A DNA stretch of 45,310 bases from an uncultured Bacteroidales bacterium (GTDB taxonomy: Bacteria > Bacteroidota > Bacteroidia > Bacteroidales > Bacteroidaceae): NCBI GenBank assembly GCA_937876995.1, contig CALEFD010000054.1, forward strand, positions 1 through 45,310, given 5' to 3'. Under the pieces are notes generated by a model, which did no database searches, had not been told where the DNA came from, and saw nothing but the letters and a program-made list of their open reading frames with translations. The position numbers and the translations under genes were made by a program. Shown one piece after another: positions 42,155-45,310 of this stretch (position 1 is the stretch's first letter; each line of letters begins with the position of its first letter).

Positions 42155-42259
42155 TGTTTTTGTATCTATTTGATATTGTTGTGTTTAGCGAACGTAACAA
42201 ATTGTTACGCTCGTTTTTTGATTTTTCAAAGATTTTTTTATTTTACTTTGCAGTGTTAA
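42101..42259 (+). pseudogene. Remnant 5' end of a propeller-family gene
   Basis: A 52-codon frame opens with MKRFIILTSFFVSISVSA, almost the same signal peptide as the gene at 42367 (MKRFVILTTFFVSISVCA). After this point the translation (CFCIYLILLCLANVTNCYAR and on) is low-complexity and unlike the paralogues, and it runs through a terminator-like hairpin. This fits a gene copy whose body was deleted, leaving promoter, signal peptide and perhaps its terminator. It could instead be expressed as a small hydrophobic peptide; nothing in the sequence argues for that. Confidence 0.65.
42189..42219 (+). terminator. Terminator-like hairpin inside the remnant
   Basis: CGTAACAA (42193-42200) and TTGTTACG (42202-42209) are perfect complements around one base, extended by CGA/TCG across a mismatch, then followed by six T. 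It could terminate transcripts from the remnant promoter before the intact gene. Confidence 0.7.
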
Positions 42260-42282
42260 AATAAAAGCGTTATGTCACACTT

Positions 42283-42304
42283 TTTTGGTTTTTTTGAACC
42301 AAAA
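42283..42304. other. Hairpin upstream of the intact propeller gene
   Basis: TTTTGGTT (42283-42290) and AACCAAAA (42297-42304) form an 8-bp stem with a 6-nt loop, 29 bases before the next -7 box. It may be a second weak terminator or a regulator site. Confidence 0.5.
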
Positions 42305-42332
42305 TTATACAGTTTATAACGTTGGTTCACTT

Positions 42333-42340
42333 TACTTTTG
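42333..42340 (+). promoter_or_regulatory. -7 box of the propeller gene cluster
   Basis: TACTTTTG matches the Bacteroidota -7 consensus, 26 bases before the ATG at 42367. The -33 region holds only an imperfect TTT at about 17 bp. The three genes that follow are close enough (12 and 6 bp apart) to share this promoter. Confidence 0.5.
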
Positions 42341-42346
42341 CGAAAA

Positions 42347-42420
42347 TTTTTACTAATTAAATTCTTATGAAGAGATTTGTAATATTAACAACATTTTTTG
42401 TCAGCATTAGTGTTTGTGCT
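42347..42420 (+). repeat. Duplicated leader plus signal-peptide segment, copy 2
   Basis: This is the intact-gene copy of the 74-base segment at 42081-42154, 266 bases downstream of it, differing at six positions. Confidence 0.85.
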
Positions 42421-43149
42421 GATGAAATAACCAATGTAGTTGTTCCTGTTGACGAGATTCGTGAGATTCATGAATCTGAGATACTTTCTAAGGCTACAAT
42501 TGTGGATGTTTATGATTATCACCCTACAGAATTATATTCTAGGGTTAGTTCTCAAATGACAATGGCAGTTTGGAATAAGGTAAAAAATGAAGATCGTAAT
42601 CATTCATTCTACAGTAATAACACACATAGTGTCATTAGTTGGAATGGTGAAGATTATCTTCAATATACTCCATCTGATACAATCTATAAAATTACGGGTG
42701 AAGCTTTTGAGCCATATATTAGATTTGACTTTGGTAAATATTCTTTTAAAGACGATTTGTGCAATGTTAGTACATTGTTATATGATAAATACTTGAAATC
42801 TCATTCTCATTATGCCGGTTATATAGAAAAAGTTTTGCAGATAGATAAAAATCTTATAGCCTTTACATACCATTATCAGAACCACTTAGTAACTGCATTT
42901 TATAACCTGCAAACCGGCAAAATATTAAATGGGTTATATAAAAGTGATGTTTTCAATACAAATGGTTATTTACCTGCCAAACATATTTCTCAAGATGGAG
43001 TACTAATATTCGGGATAACACAAATAAACCCATATGCGGCTAATGCAGCCAAATTGTTTAGTCAGGAGGACCTTCAAAAGCTGAAAAGTTTTCATGTTAA
43101 AGGCAATGGAGTCACTCTTCTCATTAAATTTGAATATAAGAACTTATAA
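42367..43149 (+). CDS. Secreted six-bladed-propeller-like protein, short form
   Basis: The 260-residue protein starts with a signal peptide (MKRFVILTTFFVSISVCADE) that has no clear lipobox. The segment YLQYTPSDTIYKITGEAFEP with YIRFDFGKYSF is the blade motif of Bacteroidota six-bladed propellers (DUF5128-type), and NLQTGKILNGLYKSDVF starts another blade shared with the next two genes. The family usually has about 380 residues; here the N-terminal blades are missing between residues about 60 and 75, where VDVYDYHPTELYSRVS runs straight into the middle of the fold. The reading frame is intact. The ligand is unknown. It is the first of three tandem relatives. Confidence 0.65.
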   Translation: MKRFVILTTFFVSISVCADEITNVVVPVDEIREIHESEILSKATIVDVYDYHPTELYSRVSSQMTMAVWNKVKNEDRNHSFYSNNTHSVISWNGEDYLQYTPSDTIYKITGEAFEPYIRFDFGKYSFKDDLCNVSTLLYDKYLKSHSHYAGYIEKVLQIDKNLIAFTYHYQNHLVTAFYNLQTGKILNGLYKSDVFNTNGYLPAKHISQDGVLIFGITQINPYAANAAKLFSQEDLQKLKSFHVKGNGVTLLIKFEYKNL

Positions 43150-43161
43150 ATACTTGACAAT

Positions 43162-44103
43162 ATGAAAAAAAGAAGTTTGTTTATAATTCTGTTTGTATTA
43201 AGTTGTTGTGTGGTTAAGTCAGAACAATTGAATTCAACAATTGTTACATTTGATATACCAAAGACACAGGAAACAACGTTGACAGATATATATAGTTCTG
43301 CCGATTTGATTCAGTTGAAATCAAATAACATGATAGTTCCTAAAATAGAGCAATTACACATAGATAATCATTGCATAATTTTAAAAGGTTCTAATAAGTA
43401 TATGAATCAATATTTATACAAAAGGAATGGCGACTATATTGCAGATCTTGGTCAACTCCTTGTCACCAGTGTGCCACTGCCACTTTACAAAAATCACAAT
43501 CATTCCTACTATAGTGGAATAAGAGCTGAAGTTTATGTAAACAGTAAGAAGCGAGAATTGAAATTCAGATTAAAGGATTATCCGCCCAAACCTGAATTTA
43601 TAACAATGTCTTATGATGGTAAAATATCAAAAATCCAGGATTCAATACTTACAAAAGGTTACGTAGCTGTAAATATTAATGAGAACAATACCGTCAAAGA
43701 TATACAAAGCATGTATAATCTGCAATTCAGATTCAATACAGAGTCAAATCAGAAAGTAGAGTTGCAGAGTGCTTTTGTCTATAAAGATCATATTCTGCTT
43801 AAATACGTTCTTTCAGAGGTAATACCTGAGATAAGTATCAATTTATATTTAGGTACATATTATGCAGTTTATAATTTTAAAACCGAAGAACAACATGCCG
43901 GAATAGAGACAAACGGTGTTTTTACAGATACCGATGTAAGAATCCTTGGCGTTTGTGATGATGGTTTTGTATTTACAGTAGATAATCCTTGGAATGCCAA
44001 AGTAACAGAGAAGGGAGTTTCTCTACTTACTAATAACGCGAAGAAGATTATAAAACAAATAAACGAAGATTCTGATTATATATTACTTATAATGAAACCC
44101 TAA
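43162..44103 (+). CDS. Secreted propeller-like protein, second of three paralogues
   Basis: The 313-residue protein has a signal peptide (MKKRSLFIILFVLSCCVVKS), with cysteines in the h-region end that do not form an obvious lipobox. Blade-like repeats follow; the C-terminal part YYAVYNFKTEEQHAGIETNG with VCDDGFVFTVDNPW and a closing INEDSDYILLIMKP aligns by eye with the flanking genes and with the usual propeller ending. Overall it is the most diverged of the three and lacks the DTIY blade motif. It starts 12 bases after the first gene and ends six bases before the third. Function unknown. Confidence 0.6.
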   Translation: MKKRSLFIILFVLSCCVVKSEQLNSTIVTFDIPKTQETTLTDIYSSADLIQLKSNNMIVPKIEQLHIDNHCIILKGSNKYMNQYLYKRNGDYIADLGQLLVTSVPLPLYKNHNHSYYSGIRAEVYVNSKKRELKFRLKDYPPKPEFITMSYDGKISKIQDSILTKGYVAVNINENNTVKDIQSMYNLQFRFNTESNQKVELQSAFVYKDHILLKYVLSEVIPEISINLYLGTYYAVYNFKTEEQHAGIETNGVFTDTDVRILGVCDDGFVFTVDNPWNAKVTEKGVSLLTNNAKKIIKQINEDSDYILLIMKP

Positions 44104-44109
44104 TAGTTT

Positions 44110-45310
44110 ATGAAGAATTCAATGGTTATAGCATTGTTTATGCTGTCGTTATTTTTGAACCCTGTTATAGGTAAAGAGTTTACGACCATATCTGTAGATG
44201 CCAACGAACAGAAAGAGTTGCTACTTTCAGAAATAGCACAAGAGATTAAGGTAGTCAATGTAGGAATAGACAATATTAATGAACTTGGTATAAACAGAGT
44301 TTATGCATGGAATGATGATTTGCTGGTAATAGAAGAAAGGCAGAATAAGGGTCTGTTCCTATATGATACCAAAACTCTCAAAACACAATCTATAGGTGAA
44401 GATATAATCAATAGAGATGAATATTTGAGAAAGAGAGGTCGCTTTCTTTCTAAGTGTTACTTAAGTTATGATAAGAAAGAATTGTGCGTAAATGTTTTAA
44501 ACGGCAATGATTATATCTACAACCGAAAAGGTGAATATGTAGAAGATATTACCGGAAAGGTCTATAATAAAGAGGCTCTAATGTTTATACCATATTATCC
44601 TATGGGTTCTAAAGGATTAGTTGCATTAGAGTTGATTAAAAGCGGAATAACCCGCCAAAGAGAAGGTGTTAACGCTCCCTATTTTGATTTATTTAATCAA
44701 TCACTTGTTACAGTTAATAAAAAAGGAACTTTATCAAGGTACACCCTGCCTGCATCTTATTATTATGATCATGAATTCAGTTTTCAAGACATATCATCAG
44801 TAGGTAATAAAGTATTTATGCATTTCTCATCTATAGACACCATCTATTCTATAAACAAAAATAGCGGCAAAGTAACAGCTTCATATACTTTTGATTTTGG
44901 TGCAAACGCAATGCCTTCACTTGGTGGGAAATTATATTCTGAGACAATGGATTATATCAGAGAGCATTCAGAATATGCTGGTTACCCCACAAAGGTCATG
45001 GTTGGAAAACAATACATATATTTTGAATATTACAATGGTAATAGTACAGAAACAGGTTACTATAACAAGAAAACCGAAATTGTAAAAAATGGTGTTCTGA
45101 CAAACGATTTGTTTGAAGGAAGAGATATAAAACTTGTAGGTTCCGATGACCATCATTTCATATTTGCCTGTGTTGTACCACCTAAGAAAGAATATTCTAA
45201 TAGTCTTCTAAATGCGTTAAGAGAGCAGGGGTTTAATATTAAGGTAGAAGGTATGCAGAAAGATGATAGACAAGAGTTTACAGTTTCTGATAAAGCAGCA
45301 GGTTATATGT
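44110..45310 (+). CDS. Secreted six-bladed-propeller protein, third paralogue, cut by the window end
   Basis: An open frame of 400 codons from ATG 44110 continues past the last base. It begins with a signal peptide (MKNSMVIALFMLSLFLNPVI), then TTISVDANEQKELLLSEIAQ, the N-terminal strand pattern of the six-bladed propeller family. Blade motifs include LLVIEERQNKGLFLYDTKTL, FLSKCYLSYDKKELCVNVLN, and VFMHFSSIDTIYSINKNSGK with the family's DTIY. NKKTEIVKNGVLTNDLF and LVGSDDHHFIFACVV match the C-terminal blades of the two genes upstream. It is the only near full-length member. Relatives are found near polysaccharide and peptide utilisation genes, but nothing here assigns a ligand. Confidence 0.7.
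   Translation, partial: MKNSMVIALFMLSLFLNPVIGKEFTTISVDANEQKELLLSEIAQEIKVVNVGIDNINELGINRVYAWNDDLLVIEERQNKGLFLYDTKTLKTQSIGEDIINRDEYLRKRGRFLSKCYLSYDKKELCVNVLNGNDYIYNRKGEYVEDITGKVYNKEALMFIPYYPMGSKGLVALELIKSGITRQREGVNAPYFDLFNQSLVTVNKKGTLSRYTLPASYYYDHEFSFQDISSVGNKVFMHFSSIDTIYSINKNSGKVTASYTFDFGANAMPSLGGKLYSETMDYIREHSEYAGYPTKVMVGKQYIYFEYYNGNSTETGYYNKKTEIVKNGVLTNDLFEGRDIKLVGSDDHHFIFACVVPPKKEYSNSLLNALREQGFNIKVEGMQKDDRQEFTVSDKAAGYM

Noticed and set aside
44891..45085. Separate small gene near the right edge
   Set aside because: It lies inside the long open frame of the third propeller protein, which has a signal peptide and blade motifs.

Overview
The window reads as a Bacteroidales (Bacteroidota) chromosome segment. 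The evidence is the family content (DUF1599, DoxX/MauE-like, SPOR, fused SpmA-SpmB, DUF2975 with a small HTH partner, CPBP protease, GPH-type sugar transporter, six-bladed-propeller lipoprotein-like genes), signal peptides of the MKK-type ending near A-x-A-Q, and promoters of the Bacteroidota form (TTG, 19-20 bp, TAnnTTTG). Almost all of it is conserved housekeeping DNA. The first 775 bases are the exception: they carry, antisense, the middle of a Firmicutes-like (Lachnospiraceae-style) apbE gene that stops abruptly at the first codon of ndk. This looks like a chimeric assembly join, or less likely a recombination boundary.

Layout. 777-5630: ndk, M23/LysM peptidase, DUF1599, DoxX/MauE-like membrane protein, tpiA, SPOR protein and folE, all forward and tightly packed. 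dnaG (reverse, 5639-7651) converges on folE, and the folE terminator lies inside the dnaG 3' end. 7829-15864: an AraC-type HTH protein, AlkD-like protein, Fur-family regulator, purA, zinc metallopeptidase, hisS, tex and ruvB. 15871-17703 encodes a signal-less, shortened alpha-2-macroglobulin-like protein, convergent with a TonB-dependent receptor (17710-19608). 19744-29836: spmAB-like, ybeY, a large TPR protein, a partner outer-membrane barrel, topA, aroK and argB. argB meets a reverse CPBP protease-ribF pair tail to tail through a shared hairpin.

A CAT-anticodon tRNA with its own promoter and terminator lies at 31722-31795. It is followed by an unexplained palindromic spacer, a DUF2975/HTH pair with a probable self-operator, an AI-2E family permease, two tandem GNAT-like paralogues, parE, coaD, an S41 protease and a GPH/MFS sugar transporter with two terminators.

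The last 3.4 kb (41.94-45.31 kb) is the accessory part. It contains three exact 11-bp direct repeats, a duplicated promoter plus signal-peptide fragment (a gene remnant), two further hairpins, and three tandem, diverged, propeller-like secreted proteins, the last running off the window. No CRISPR array, prophage, insertion sequence, rRNA or clear riboswitch was seen. Nothing here is clearly a new biological system. The best leads are the propeller array with its degenerate leader copy, the reduced cytoplasmic alpha-2-macroglobulin relative, and the TPR/outer-membrane barrel pair.
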